Assembly (NCBI GenBank): GCA_009693985.1
Contig: SHWE01000014.1
Span: 1 to 42,603, forward strand
Length of the DNA: 42,603 nt
Reading direction: 5' to 3'
Source: Alphaproteobacteria bacterium
GTDB taxonomy: Bacteria > Pseudomonadota > Alphaproteobacteria > Micropepsales > Micropepsaceae
The notes under the pieces are model-generated. The model did not search any database. It was not told the origin of the DNA and saw nothing but the letters and a program-made list of their open reading frames with translations. Position 1 is the stretch's first letter, and every line of letters starts with the position of its first letter. The position numbers were made by a program, and so were the translations under genes. This document shows positions 1 through 10,000 of this stretch, in pieces.

Positions 1-1228
1 ATACGGTGAAGGTGCTTCCTTCGCCGGGCGCGCTTTCGATGGCGAGCCGTCCCTGATGCCGGTTGAGGATGTGCTTGACGATGGCGAGGCCGAGGCCGGT
101 GCCGCCGCGCTCGCGGCTACGTTTGACGTCGACACGATAGAAACGTTCGGTCAGACGCGGTATGGCCTCGCGCGGGATGCCCTCGCCCTGGTCCACGACC
201 GAGACGAAGATTTGCCGCGGGTTGCGCCCGCCCTGCAGCTCGGCGGCGCCGAAATTCACCCGCACCTCGCCGCGGGCGCGGCCATATTTGATGGCGTTGT
301 GGATCAGGTTCTGGAACACCTGGGTGAGCTCGTCGCTGTCGCCAACGACGCGCAAGGATTCATGGGCCGCGATGCGGATGGTGATCCCGTCGGGCTCGGC
401 AAGAGGGCCGAGCACGGCGGCGGCATCGCGCACCACAGCCACGACATCGACGGCGCCGATGGGTGGATTGTGTTCGTTCAGCTCGATGCGCGTCAGCGAT
501 AAGAGATCGTCGATCAGACGCCGCATGCGCCCGGCCTCGATGCTCATGATCTCGAGGAAGCGTTCGCGCGCTTCCGCATCGTCCTTGGCGTGGCCGCGCA
601 GCGTGTCGATGAAGCCCGAGACCGCCGCCAGCGGCGTGCGCAATTCATGGCTGGCATTGGCGACGAAATCGGCGCGCAACTCCTCGGCGCGCCGGAGCGC
701 GGTCAGATCGCGGATCTGCACGAGGATGAACGAGCCGCCGGCCTCCATCGTGTTGCGCGCGACATAGGCGCGGTAATAGCGCTGCACCGGAACGAGGAAG
801 CCGAAGGAAACATTTTCCGCAGGCCCGCCATTCAGCACGCGCTCGACGGCTTCGAGCACCTCGGGCGTCCGCAGCACCGCCGAAATATGTTTGCGTTCGG
901 AATCGCCGCTGAAAATGGCGTGGGAGGCGGAATTGGCGAACACCACGCGCCCCGCGAAATCGAGCACCAGCAGCGGTTCGTCGATGCATTCGAGAACTTT
1001 GCGCGTCGCCACCGGCATCGTGGAGGATTCCTGGGCGGGCGCAGCGGCGGCGTTGCGCCGTTCGCTCTCGCGCGGCATCGCAAGAAACATTCCCAGACTC
1101 AACAACACCATACCTATGACGGCCGCCATAGCGGGCGCCATCGATTCGAAGACCGCGATGATCAGGCCGAATCCGATGATGACGGTTGCGATACCGACAA
1201 ATCGCGCCCTTGCTCCTGTTCCGCCCAT
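1..1228 (-). CDS. phoR: PhoR-type sensor histidine kinase (3' end outside window)
   Basis: A membrane sensor kinase, read on the minus strand from ATG at 1228 and running off the window start after about 409 codons. Two hydrophobic segments lie near residues 10-28 and 33-51, then a PAS-like domain (about 75-175), the phosphorylated H-box with FVANASHELRTPL (His194), an N-box with LIHNAIKYG, and ATPase boxes including VDQGEGIP, RFYRVD and GGTGLGLAIVKHIL. This order, with two membrane spans, a PAS and HisKA/HATPase, matches the phosphate-regulon kinase PhoR, which phosphorylates PhoB under phosphate limitation. The phoB/pst genes that would confirm this lie beyond the window, so the gene name is an inference; the histidine kinase call is firm. 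The C-terminal residues are missing only because the window ends. Confidence 0.82.
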   Translation of the reverse strand, partial: MGGTGARARFVGIATVIIGFGLIIAVFESMAPAMAAVIGMVLLSLGMFLAMPRESERRNAAAAPAQESSTMPVATRKVLECIDEPLLVLDFAGRVVFANSASHAIFSGDSERKHISAVLRTPEVLEAVERVLNGGPAENVSFGFLVPVQRYYRAYVARNTMEAGGSFILVQIRDLTALRRAEELRADFVANASHELRTPLAAVSGFIDTLRGHAKDDAEARERFLEIMSIEAGRMRRLIDDLLSLTRIELNEHNPPIGAVDVVAVVRDAAAVLGPLAEPDGITIRIAAHESLRVVGDSDELTQVFQNLIHNAIKYGRARGEVRVNFGAAELQGGRNPRQIFVSVVDQGEGIPREAIPRLTERFYRVDVKRSRERGGTGLGLAIVKHILNRHQGRLAIESAPGEGSTFTV

Positions 1229-1290
1229 GCGTGCTCCGGTGACTCTCTGATGCCACCTATATCACGCCGCGATGTCGAAACAGTTGCGGT

Positions 1291-2640
1291 TCAGCGCGGC
1301 TGGAAGGAGACGCTCTCGGCGGCGTTGGGCTTCCGGCCAAGCAAACCGAAGCCGAAGACGGAGTCGCGCCCCTTCTCGCCGAGATCGAGGGCTTCGCGCT
1401 CGGGGGCTGCTTTCGCGCGCTCCGCCGCTCCTGCGTCCGGCGCGCGTACTTCCAAGGCGAAGCGCGCAGCGACCAAAGGCGCGGCGAAAGAGGTCCCGGT
1501 CGCGCTGGCGTAATTCTTGTCGAGGGCAGCGACGGAGACACCGACGCCAAGGGCCGCGAACGCAATCTCGGGACCGCGATTGGCATCGACCTGGATCGTC
1601 TTGGCCGAATCGACCGAGGTCACCGCGATCACGCCGGGATAGGCCGCCGGATATTTGACGGAGGCAGCGGGGCCATCATTGCCGACCGCCGCGACAACGA
1701 TGTGTCCGCGCGCGATCAAAGCCCGCACCACCGCTTCGAGCGAGCGGTTGGCCGGACCCGTGAGGCTGACATTGATGATCGCCGGACCCTTGCCGGCGAC
1801 CCAGGCAAGCCCCCGCACGATATCGTCGGCCGAGCCGCCTTCCGCTTTGCCGCCGAAGACGTCCGCGACATAGAGCTGCGCCCTGGGCAGCGCGCCGGTC
1901 ACATTGCGCCCATCGCCGACGAGGAGCGATGCCAGCGCGGTGCCGTGCGCCGAAGGCGGGCTGGCGCCTTTGCCGACGAGATTGGCGGCAATGATCTTGG
2001 CGCCGAGAAGGGCGGGATGCGTGCGGTCGACGCCGCCATCGACGAGGCCGATGGCAAGTCCTTCTCCATCGGAAATTTTCACGGAAACCGCGCGGGTCGC
2101 GCCGTTGGCGATCTCGCCCGCCCCGGCTTGCCCTGAAGGTCCGTAGATATGATTGTAATCGTAGACGCCGTTGGGATCGGCCATGCGCAGCCGCGAAAGC
2201 GCCTCCGTCGTGCTCATCCCGGCGGGCGGACGCAGCACGAGGACGCGCAGATCGAGCGCGCCGAGATCTTGCTGCCTCAGCACGTCGAAATTCAGGCCGC
2301 GCGCGATGGCAAGACTCTCCTCCGAGGGCGAGACGGCGAGCACTTCGCTTTTGACGATGCGAGCGCCGGCGATGTCGGCTTCGAAAAGATTGGCCGGAGG
2401 TTGGGCCCGCCGCCCAACGCTGTCGACACTGCGCCGCACCGTGCCCGCCGCCGTGCCCAGCGTGCGGTTGACCTGACCCAAGGGCCCGTTCAGCACCGGA
2501 GGCAGTCCGCCGATCCCGCTACCTATTCCATTGCCGAGGCCCCCGAGCCCGCCGAGCCCCTGCCCCATGGCCGCGCCGGAGACGAGCACCAGCGCCGATA
2601 CGCTGACGAAATATCGCCGAAAAGCCCGCCGGAAACGCAA
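1291..2640 (-). CDS. Exported S8 (subtilisin-like) serine protease
   Basis: An exported peptidase of the subtilase family, 449 residues from a TTG start at 2640. A basic, hydrophobic leader ending near GAAMGQ is followed by a glycine-rich stretch, a roughly 130-residue N-terminal region and a compact S8 domain. The catalytic triad is visible: Asp201 in GLVDGGVD, His232 in AHGTALASLLVG and Ser384 in GTSFAAP, with oxyanion Asn321 in AVGNDG. The frame stays open to 2706, but a promoter-like element at 2677-2704 would then lie inside the gene; TTG at 2640 has an AGGGAGGGG ribosome site about 7 bases upstream and puts the signal peptide at the N-terminus. It is divergent from an ECF sigma/anti-sigma pair and probably controlled by it. 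Substrate unknown. Confidence 0.85.
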   Translation of the reverse strand: MRFRRAFRRYFVSVSALVLVSGAAMGQGLGGLGGLGNGIGSGIGGLPPVLNGPLGQVNRTLGTAAGTVRRSVDSVGRRAQPPANLFEADIAGARIVKSEVLAVSPSEESLAIARGLNFDVLRQQDLGALDLRVLVLRPPAGMSTTEALSRLRMADPNGVYDYNHIYGPSGQAGAGEIANGATRAVSVKISDGEGLAIGLVDGGVDRTHPALLGAKIIAANLVGKGASPPSAHGTALASLLVGDGRNVTGALPRAQLYVADVFGGKAEGGSADDIVRGLAWVAGKGPAIINVSLTGPANRSLEAVVRALIARGHIVVAAVGNDGPAASVKYPAAYPGVIAVTSVDSAKTIQVDANRGPEIAFAALGVGVSVAALDKNYASATGTSFAAPLVAARFALEVRAPDAGAAERAKAAPEREALDLGEKGRDSVFGFGLLGRKPNAAESVSFQPR

Positions 2641-2676
2641 ATTCCTACCCCTCCCTAGAGGCGAATTTCTCCATCC

Positions 2677-2704
2677 GATAACGGATGGAACCAGGAAATA
2701 TTCC
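2677..2704 (-). promoter_or_regulatory. ECF-type promoter candidate for the S8 protease
   Basis: Read on the minus strand, GGAA (2704-2701) is followed after 16 bases by CCGTTATC (2684-2677). This is the layout of an ECF sigma promoter (GGAA at -35, CGTT-type -10). The divergent sigma gene has the same pair of boxes, with one more base of spacing. Transcription would begin near 2668, upstream of the TTG start at 2640. Confidence 0.5.
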
Positions 2705-2754
2705 AAACTTCGCGGGGCTTTGCGGCATTTTTTCGATCCTGGAGGAGATAGGCG

Positions 2755-2783
2755 GGAAGATATGATCGACCCGCCCCGTTATC
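2755..2783 (+). promoter_or_regulatory. ECF-type promoter candidate for the sigma/anti-sigma pair
   Basis: GGAA (2755-2758), a 17-base gap, then CCGTTATC (2776-2783). The same two boxes occur on the other strand upstream of the protease, suggesting that both units are read by the same sigma factor and that the sigma gene is autoregulated. Transcription would start close to 2790, leaving almost no leader before the ATG at 2794; the transcript may be leaderless or translation may start at the in-frame ATG at 2815. Confidence 0.5.
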
Positions 2784-2793
2784 TTCGCATCGG

Positions 2794-3312
2794 ATGGACA
2801 ATTCCCATGCAGAGATGCGGAGTCAGATGATGGCGCTATTGCCGCGCTTGCGCCGCTTTGCGCTCGCGCTGACCGGGCGGGCCAATGATGCGGACGATCT
2901 GGTGCAGGATACGGTGGAGCGAGCCTTGCGCAATCTGGACCGGTTTGCTCCCGACACGCGGATGGATTCCTGGCTGTTCCGCATCGCGCGCAATCTCTGG
3001 ATCGACACCACGCGGTCGCGCAATGTCCGCAAGACCAGCGATCTTAGCGAGGCTGAGACGCTCGCCCATGACGGAGCACGCGCCGCCGAAGCCCATCTGC
3101 TGCTGTCGCAGACCTTGGGCGCGCTCGCGCAATTGCCGGAGGAGCAGCGCAATGTCGTGGCGCTCGTGCTGATCGACGGCCTCTCCTATCGCGAGGCAGC
3201 ATCGGTGCTGGAGGTGCCCATCGGCACCGTCACCAGCCGGCTGGCGCGCGCCCGCGATGCGCTCAGCCTTCGCGTGTTCGGCCATGCCGCTGGCACGGAG
3301 ACGCTGCAATGA
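2794..3312 (+). CDS. ECF (sigma-70 family) RNA polymerase sigma factor
   Basis: A 172-residue alternative sigma factor with only regions 2 and 4. Region 2 (about 14-78) holds DADDLVQDTVERAL and DSWLFRIARNLWID; region 4 (about 112-160) holds LPEEQRNVVALVLIDGLSY, REAASVLEVP and the DNA-reading helix GTVTSRLARARDAL. It directs RNA polymerase to a small promoter set. Its stop overlaps the anti-sigma start by ATGA, so the two are translationally coupled. The likely targets are its own promoter and that of the divergent protease. ATG at 2794 is used here; ATG at 2815 (seven codons on) is possible because the proposed transcription start is so close. Confidence 0.92.
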   Translation: MDNSHAEMRSQMMALLPRLRRFALALTGRANDADDLVQDTVERALRNLDRFAPDTRMDSWLFRIARNLWIDTTRSRNVRKTSDLSEAETLAHDGARAAEAHLLLSQTLGALAQLPEEQRNVVALVLIDGLSYREAASVLEVPIGTVTSRLARARDALSLRVFGHAAGTETLQ

Positions 3313-4070
3313 AGCTCTCGCGCGACTTGCTTTTTGCCTATGTCGACGGCGAGCTTTCGCCCGAGGACGCGCGCAGCGTCGCCGCGGAAGTAGCGAAGGA
3401 TGCCGACCTCTTCGCCTATGTCGAAGAACAGAAGCAGTTGAAGGAAAGACTGCAAGCGGCGTTCAAGCCGATCATGAACGAGCCGGTGCCGGCCCACCTT
3501 GCACACGCGGTCAACGAAACCCCGATCCCCGAGACCAAAGCGCCCGCCCTCTCCTTCGCCGCGTGGGCGGAGCGGCTGCTCGCCAAGAAAGCTTTCCGTT
3601 CGCAAGCCATCATTCCGTTGGGCGCGATGGCGGCGGGAATCGCGCTGGGGCTTTTGCTCGCCGATAGTCTCGGCATGGGCGGCGATATCAGCGGCCAGGG
3701 CGGCAGGCTGATCGCCCAAGGCAACCTCGCGCGTGTGCTCTCGACGCAATTGGCGTCCGAGCAAAGCGAGGCCGAAGACGCAAGGCCGCGCGTCGGCGTC
3801 AGCTTCGTCAGCCGCGACGGCCAGTTCTGCCGCAGCTTCGAGACGGCGCGCTCAGAAGGCACAGTCGCGGGGCTGGCCTGCCGCGAAAACGGGCTCTGGC
3901 GTATCACCGCGCTGGCATCCGCCGGTCCTCGAACCAATGCCGAATTCCAACCCGCCGCCACCGGCATGCCGGGCGCCATTCGCGATGCGCTCAACGCCAT
4001 GATCGTCGGAGACGCGTTGGACGCCGACGCCGAGCGCGCCGCCCGTAATCAGGGCTGGAGCGCCCGCTAG
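3309..4070 (+). CDS. Membrane anti-sigma factor
   Basis: The partner of the ECF sigma factor just upstream, 253 residues, its ATG overlapping the sigma stop by 4 bases. A cytoplasmic N-terminal part (about 1-95) begins with LSRDLLFAYVDGELSPEDA, typical of anti-sigma domains, but there is no HxxxCxxC zinc motif. One membrane span lies near residues 100-119 (AIIPLGAMAAGIALGLLLA). The outer domain (about 120-253) contains only two cysteines, Cys174 (GQFCRSF) and Cys191 (GLACRENG), which could form a disulfide. The role is inferred: it holds the sigma factor at the membrane until an envelope signal arrives. The exact signal cannot be read from the sequence. Confidence 0.83.
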   Translation: MKLSRDLLFAYVDGELSPEDARSVAAEVAKDADLFAYVEEQKQLKERLQAAFKPIMNEPVPAHLAHAVNETPIPETKAPALSFAAWAERLLAKKAFRSQAIIPLGAMAAGIALGLLLADSLGMGGDISGQGGRLIAQGNLARVLSTQLASEQSEAEDARPRVGVSFVSRDGQFCRSFETARSEGTVAGLACRENGLWRITALASAGPRTNAEFQPAATGMPGAIRDALNAMIVGDALDADAERAARNQGWSAR

Positions 4071-4195
4071 GAATAACCCATAGGCGGCGTGTGGTTTCCC
4101 GCGATCACAAACGCGACAAGTTGCAGCACCGTATGGAATAGAAGCCGCTAGGCCACCATCTGTGAAATCCCCGGTGTGCCGCGACTTGCGCTTTC

Positions 4196-4224
4196 TTGAC
4201 GAAATCTCCCCGGTTCTTTAGTTT
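4196..4224 (+). promoter_or_regulatory. Possible sigma-70 promoter of the efflux operon
   Basis: TTGACG (4196-4201), 17 bases, then TAGTTT (4219-4224), about 105 bases before the first efflux gene. The -35 is good and the -10 weak. The rest of the gap from 4071 to 4330 shows no gene, and no regulator gene sits beside the operon. Confidence 0.3.
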
Positions 4225-4330
4225 TAAGCTTGATTTTCCTACCAAATCTGCCGCGGTCGCGAGGGGGGAAGCGGGAGCGTCTGAACGCTCTGGCTGTTGG
4301 GGCGATATCGGTTATAGAAGGTGAGATTTT

Positions 4331-5827
4331 TTGAGGCTTCCCCGGGTGCATTCCTTTCAGAAAATTTCGTCCTTGGCTTTGACTTCGGTGGCGGCGGCGG
4401 CTTTGGCCGGCTGCGCCATTGTTGGCCCTGATTTTATGCGCCCAGCGGCCCCGAACGTGACCGGCTATACGGCCGAGCCGCTGCCGGCCGAAACCGCCTC
4501 CGCCGATACGGTCGGCGGCGATGCCCAGCGTTTCCTTCAGGACGCCGACGTGCCCGGACGGTGGTGGACCTTGTTCGGTTCGGACGAAATAACCAGCCTC
4601 GTCGATGCGGCATTGCGCAACAATCCCGACATCGCCGCCGCCCAGGCGTCCTTGCGTCAGGCGCAGCAGAATTACCTCGCCACTTCGGGCGCGTTGTTCC
4701 CGCAGGTGGACGCCAACGCCTCCGTGGCGCGCCAGCGTTCGGCGCAGACCGGCGCGACCTTCGATCTCCTCAATGCGTCGGTGGGCGTGTCCTATCTGCT
4801 GGACATTTTCGGCGGCGTGCAGCGCTCGATCGAGGCTTCGGGCGCGACCGAGGACTTCCAGCGCTTCCAGCTCGAAGCGACCTATCTGGCGCTGATCTCC
4901 AACGTCATCACCGCGGCGATTCAAGAAGCCGCGCTGTCCGCCCAGATCACCGCGATCCAAGACATCATCATGGCGCAGAGCCAGGCGCTCGATCTGCTCA
5001 ACCAGCAATTCGAGCTGGGCGCGGTCGCGCGCGGCGACGTGCTGGCGCAGCAATCGCAATTGGCGGCGACGCAAGCGAGCCTTCCGCCGCTGCAAAGGCA
5101 GCTCGCCCAAGTGCGTAATCTGCTGGCGACGCTGCTCGGCAGCTATCCGCAGCAAGCCCAGATTCCCGACGTCCAGCTCACCGATCTGCAATTGCCGCAG
5201 GAATTGCCGCTGAGCGTGCCCTCGAAACTGGTCGAGCAACGGCCCGACGTGCGCGCCTCCGAAGCGTTGCTGCATCAGGCGAGCGCGCTGATTGGCGTCG
5301 CCACCGCCAACCAATTGCCGCAGATCACGCTCAGCGCGAACGTCAACGACAATGCCGGCGCGGTCGGCGATTTCTTCAACGGCCAATTCCTGGGCTGGGG
5401 CGTCGCCGCGGGGCTGACCGCGCCGATCTTCAACGGCGGCACGCTGGAAGCGCAGAAGCAGGCGTCGGTTGCGGGCTATGACCGGGCCTCCGCGCAATAT
5501 CGCGCCACCGTGCTCAACGCGTTCTCGAATGTCGCCAATGTGCTCGCGGCGCTTCAGTACGATGCGGAAACCTTGCGCGTGCAGCTCTATGCCGAGCAGA
5601 CAGCCGGTCAGAGCCTTGAAATCACCACCGAGCGTTTCCAGGCCGGCGCCATCGCCTATCTGGCGCTGCTCGATGCGCAGCGCGTCTATCAGCAGGCGCG
5701 CATCGCGCTCGTCATCGCGCAGGCCAACCGTTTCGCCGACACCGTCGCCTTGTTCCAGGCGTTGGGCGGTGGCTGGTGGAACCGCCAAGACAACATCGCC
5801 CAAACGCAAACCGCTCCGGCACCATGA
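4331..5827 (+). CDS. RND efflux outer-membrane lipoprotein (OprM/NodT family)
   Basis: The outer-membrane channel of a tripartite efflux pump, 498 residues. The N-terminus has a lipoprotein signal with lipobox ALAGC (Cys28), followed by the family opening VGPDFMRPAAP and WWTLFGSDEI. Two repeated OEP halves with long helical stretches follow, as in the trimeric OprM/TolC barrel-tunnel. The start used is TTG at 4331, which has AAGGTGAG about 5 bases upstream; GTG at 4346 is the alternative. The stop overlaps the next start by ATGA, so channel and adaptor are translationally coupled. Substrate range cannot be told from sequence. Confidence 0.92.
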   Translation: MRLPRVHSFQKISSLALTSVAAAALAGCAIVGPDFMRPAAPNVTGYTAEPLPAETASADTVGGDAQRFLQDADVPGRWWTLFGSDEITSLVDAALRNNPDIAAAQASLRQAQQNYLATSGALFPQVDANASVARQRSAQTGATFDLLNASVGVSYLLDIFGGVQRSIEASGATEDFQRFQLEATYLALISNVITAAIQEAALSAQITAIQDIIMAQSQALDLLNQQFELGAVARGDVLAQQSQLAATQASLPPLQRQLAQVRNLLATLLGSYPQQAQIPDVQLTDLQLPQELPLSVPSKLVEQRPDVRASEALLHQASALIGVATANQLPQITLSANVNDNAGAVGDFFNGQFLGWGVAAGLTAPIFNGGTLEAQKQASVAGYDRASAQYRATVLNAFSNVANVLAALQYDAETLRVQLYAEQTAGQSLEITTERFQAGAIAYLALLDAQRVYQQARIALVIAQANRFADTVALFQALGGGWWNRQDNIAQTQTAPAP

Positions 5828-6999
5828 ACCGTTACGAACCCTACGATGCACTGACGCAGGACAGGCCCCCGCGGCGGCGGCGCCTGTGGCTGTGGATTCC
5901 GCTGGTGGTGCTCGCCTCGGCTGCCGTGTTCATCGCCGTCTTTTCGTTCAAGATCGCGGCCTTCATGGCGACGGATTTTCCAACGCCGCCGCCCGCCGTC
6001 GTATCCACCGCGACGGCGCGTTTCGAAGAATGGGCGTCTGATATCCAGGCTGTCGGCTCGCTCAAGCCGGTGCGCGGCGCCGATCTCTCGGTCGAGGTGC
6101 CGGGCGTTGTCGATCAGGTCAATTTCGATTCCGGCGGCAATGTCGCCGCAGGCACGCTGCTCATCCGGTTGCGCGATTTCGATGATGTCGCCAAGCAGCG
6201 CACGCTCGAAGCCTCGCGCGATCTGTGGCAAGCCAATTTTGCCCGCGATCAGGCCCAGCTTCAAAGGCAACTCATCAGCCAGGCGCAGTTCGACATCACG
6301 GCCTCCAATCTGAAAGCCCTGCAGGCCCAGATCGCCGAACAGGAGGCCATTGTCGCCAAGAAGACGCTGAGGGCGCCCTTTGCCGGGAATCTCGGCATCC
6401 GCAACGTCAATGCCGGACAATATATTGCGCCGGGCACCGTGGTGGCGACGTTGCAGGCGCTCGATCCGATCTATGTCGATTTCTTCCTGCCGCAGCAGAT
6501 CATCGATCAGATCAAGGTCGGTCTTGCCGTGGCATTGAAGGTCGATGCCTATCCCGACACGAATTTCACCGGACGCATCGCCACTATCGACCCGAAGGTG
6601 GACGCCGCCACCCGCAACGTCGCGATCCGCGCGGCGCTTCCCAATGCCAGCCGCCGCCTGCTGCCAGGCATGTTCGCGAACGTCGTCATCACCACGGGTG
6701 AAGCGACGCGCTACATCACGCTGCCGCAGACCGCGATCACCTTCAATCCTTACGGAAATATGGTCTATCTCGTGCAGAGGAAGACCGGCGAAGATGGCAA
6801 GGAGGCGCTTACCGTGCAGCAGACCGTGGTCACCACGGGCGGCACGCGCGGCGATCAGATCGCCATTCTGACCGGCCTCAAGGAAGGCGACGAAGTCGTC
6901 AGCATCGGCCAGAACAAGTTGCAGAACGGCCTCGCCATCACCGTCAACAACACGATCCTGCCGTCCAACGATCCGAACCCGCGCCCCGTCGAGCGGTGA
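5824..6999 (+). CDS. RND efflux periplasmic adaptor (membrane fusion protein)
   Basis: The adaptor that joins the inner-membrane pump to the outer-membrane channel, 391 residues. A cytoplasmic, arginine-rich start (PPRRRR) leads into one membrane anchor (about residues 20-42). It is followed by a barrel-sandwich lipoyl half (SLKPVRGADLSVEVPGVV), a helical hairpin with the usual LQRQLISQAQFD pattern, the second lipoyl half (LRAPFAGNLGIRNVNAGQYI), a beta-barrel and a C-terminal membrane-proximal domain. The start at 5824 overlaps the upstream stop; an earlier in-frame ATG at 5776 would extend into the channel gene and is less likely. Pump gene follows after 13 bases. Confidence 0.92.
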   Translation: MNRYEPYDALTQDRPPRRRRLWLWIPLVVLASAAVFIAVFSFKIAAFMATDFPTPPPAVVSTATARFEEWASDIQAVGSLKPVRGADLSVEVPGVVDQVNFDSGGNVAAGTLLIRLRDFDDVAKQRTLEASRDLWQANFARDQAQLQRQLISQAQFDITASNLKALQAQIAEQEAIVAKKTLRAPFAGNLGIRNVNAGQYIAPGTVVATLQALDPIYVDFFLPQQIIDQIKVGLAVALKVDAYPDTNFTGRIATIDPKVDAATRNVAIRAALPNASRRLLPGMFANVVITTGEATRYITLPQTAITFNPYGNMVYLVQRKTGEDGKEALTVQQTVVTTGGTRGDQIAILTGLKEGDEVVSIGQNKLQNGLAITVNNTILPSNDPNPRPVER

Positions 7000-7012
7000 A
7001 GGCGACCTTTCG

Positions 7013-10000
7013 ATGATGTTCACGGATATCTTCGTCAAGAAGCCGGTACTCGCCACCGTCGTGAGCCTGGTGATCCTGGTGATCGGCCTGCGCGCCGCGC
7101 TGTCATTGCCGATCCGGCAATATCCGCGCACCGAAAACGCCGTCGTCACGGTGACGACGGCCTATTACGGCGCCGATCCCGACGTGGTGGCCGGCTTCAT
7201 CACCCAGCCCTTGGAACAGGCGATCGCTCAGGCGAACGGCATTGACTACATCACCTCACAGTCGACCAATAGCCTTTCGACCATCACCATAAACTTGCGC
7301 CTCAATTACGATTACAACCGCGCGGTCACCGAGATTCAAAGCAAGATCAGCTCGGTCTTGAATCGGCTGCCGCCGCAAAGCCAGCAGCCCTCGCTGCAGG
7401 TGCAGGTCGGCCAGGCGGTCGCCGCGATGTATATGGGCTTCCGCTCGGACGTGCTGCAGCAGAACCAGATCACCGATTACATCGTGCGCGTGGTGCAGCC
7501 GAAGGTTCAGGCGATCGCCGGCGTGCAGACCGTCAATATCTTCGGCGCGCGCAATTTCGCCCTGCGCGCCTGGCTCGATCCCGGCAAGCTTGCCGCCTAT
7601 AGCATGACGGCAGCCGACGTCAATCAGGCGCTTGCCAGCAACGACTTCATCTCAGGGTTGGGCAATACCAAGGGCCAGATGGTCCAGGTCAACATGACGG
7701 CGGCGACCGACCTGCACACGCTCGAGGAGTTCCGCGATCTCGTCGTCAAGCAGCAGAACGGCGCGGTGGTGCGGCTTTCCGACGTCGCCACCGTCGTGCT
7801 GGGCGCCGAGGATTACAACACAACCATTTCCTACAACGGGCAAAACGCCATCGCGATGTCGATCGACATCGCGCCCGACGCCAATCTGCTCGACGTGATG
7901 GGACGCATACAGCAGGCGTTCCCCGCTATCCGCGCGCAGCTTCCGCAAGGGTTGGAAGGCGCCATCCTCTACGACGCGTCGAACTTCGTGAACCGCGCCA
8001 TCACCGAGGTCGAAACCACCATCTTCGAGACTTTGCTGATCGTGATGCTGGTGGTGTTCGTGTTCCTCGGTTCGCTGCGCACCGTGATGATCCCGATCGT
8101 CGCCATCCCGCTGTCGCTGATCGGCGCCTTCATCATGATGCTGGCGCTCGGATTCTCGATCAATCTTCTATCGCTGCTCGCCATGGTGCTGGCAATCGGC
8201 CTTGTGGTGGACGATGCCATCATCGTGACCGAGAACGTGCATCGTCATATCAACGAGGGCGCCAAACCGTTCGACGCCTCGCTACAGGCCGCACGCGAGC
8301 TAGCCGGCCCCATCATCGCCATGACGGTCGTGCTGATCGCGGTCTATCTGCCGATCGCCTTCCAAGGCGGGCTCACCGGCGCGCTGTTCATCGAGTTCGC
8401 CTTCACGCTGGTCGGCACGATTGTGATTTCCACCATCGTGGCCCTGACGCTCTCGCCGATGATGTGCTCGCGCTTCTTGAAGCCGCACGGCACGGAGGAT
8501 CGCGGCTGGCAGGCAGCCTTCACGCGGTTCGTCGACCGGCGCTTCGAGAGGCTGCAAAATTCCTATAGCCGCAGGCTGGGCGGCGTCCTCAATTTCGTGC
8601 CCGTCACCATCGCCTTCGCCGTCGTCGTCATCATCGGCACGGCGGGCCTGTGGATGACGACGCAGAACGAGCTCGCGCCGCAGGAAGACCAGGGCTTCAT
8701 TTTCGCCTTCGGCCCGGGCTCGCCGACCGCATCGGTCACGCAATATCCGAAATATTCGGCGGCCGTGTATGACGAGCTGAAAGACAATCCCAATATCGAC
8801 TTCGTCTTCCAGAACGATTCGACCAGCAGACTGTTCAAGTTCTTCGCGCTGAAGCCGTGGGGCGACCGGGCGCAGAACGCGATGGAGGTCCAGCAGGACA
8901 TTCAACGCGAGCTGACGCAGTTTCCCCCGTTCAACAACTTCCTCGTTGCCCAGCCGCCGCCGCTGCCGAGCACCTTCGGCGCGCCGGTGCAATTCGTCAT
9001 CGGCACGACCGAATCCTATGACCGGTTGAACGAGGTGACGGAGACCTTCCTCACCGAGCTGCGCAAGACCGGGAAGTTCCCGTTCTTTCTGGATACCGAT
9101 CTCAAGATCGACCGGCCCCAGGTGACGGTCGAGATAGACCGCGACAAGACCGCGTTGCTCGGCCTTTCGATGAGCGACATCGGCAACGCGCTGTCGGCGA
9201 TGCTGGGCGGTGGCTATGTCAATTATTTCAGCATGGAGGGCCGCTCCTACCGCGTGATGGCGCAGGCCGACCAGCCCTACCGGCTCAATGCCAATCAGGT
9301 TCTCGATTATCAAATCCGCACCCCTAACGGCTCGCTGGTGCAGCTTTCGACGGTCGCCACGATCACACAGCAGACGACGCCCCGAGCGCTGCCCCATTTT
9401 CAGCAGCTCAATGCGGCGACGATCAACGCGCAGATCGGCATGGGCTTGACCCAAGGCGGCACGCTCGAGCTGATGCAGCAGGTCGCGGCGCGCACGCTGC
9501 CGCAGGGCTACCTCATCGATTACGCCGGCACGTCGCGCCAATATATTCAGGAATCGAGTGGGTTCCTGATGCTGTTCGCGTTCGCGACCATCATCATCTT
9601 CCTGTGCCTGGCCGCCTTGTTCGAGAGCTTCCGCGATCCCTTGATCATCCTCATCTCGGTGCCGATGTCGATCGCGGGCGCCCTATCGGCGATGCATCTG
9701 GTGAGCGGCCTGCATGTGTTCTTCCCCAACATCATGCAGTTCGGCGCCGGCACGATGAACATCTATACGCTGGTCGGTATCGTCACGCTGATGGGTCTCA
9801 TCAGCAAGCACGGCATTCTGATCGTCGATGTGGCCAACCGTTTGCAGCGCGAAGGCCATGCCAAGCGCGAAGCGGTCGAACTCGCCGCCGGTATCCGCCT
9901 GCGGCCCATCCTGATGACCACCGCCGCCATGGTGCTGGGCGTGGTGCCGCTGCTGTTCGCCAGCGGCGCCGGCGCGGTCGCGCGCTTCGCCATGGGCCTC

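Noticed and set aside
4148-5851. 567-codon open frame antisense to the outer-membrane channel
   Set aside because: Low-complexity, Arg/Gln/Leu-rich translation without domains; a shadow caused by high GC on the strand opposite a clear channel gene.
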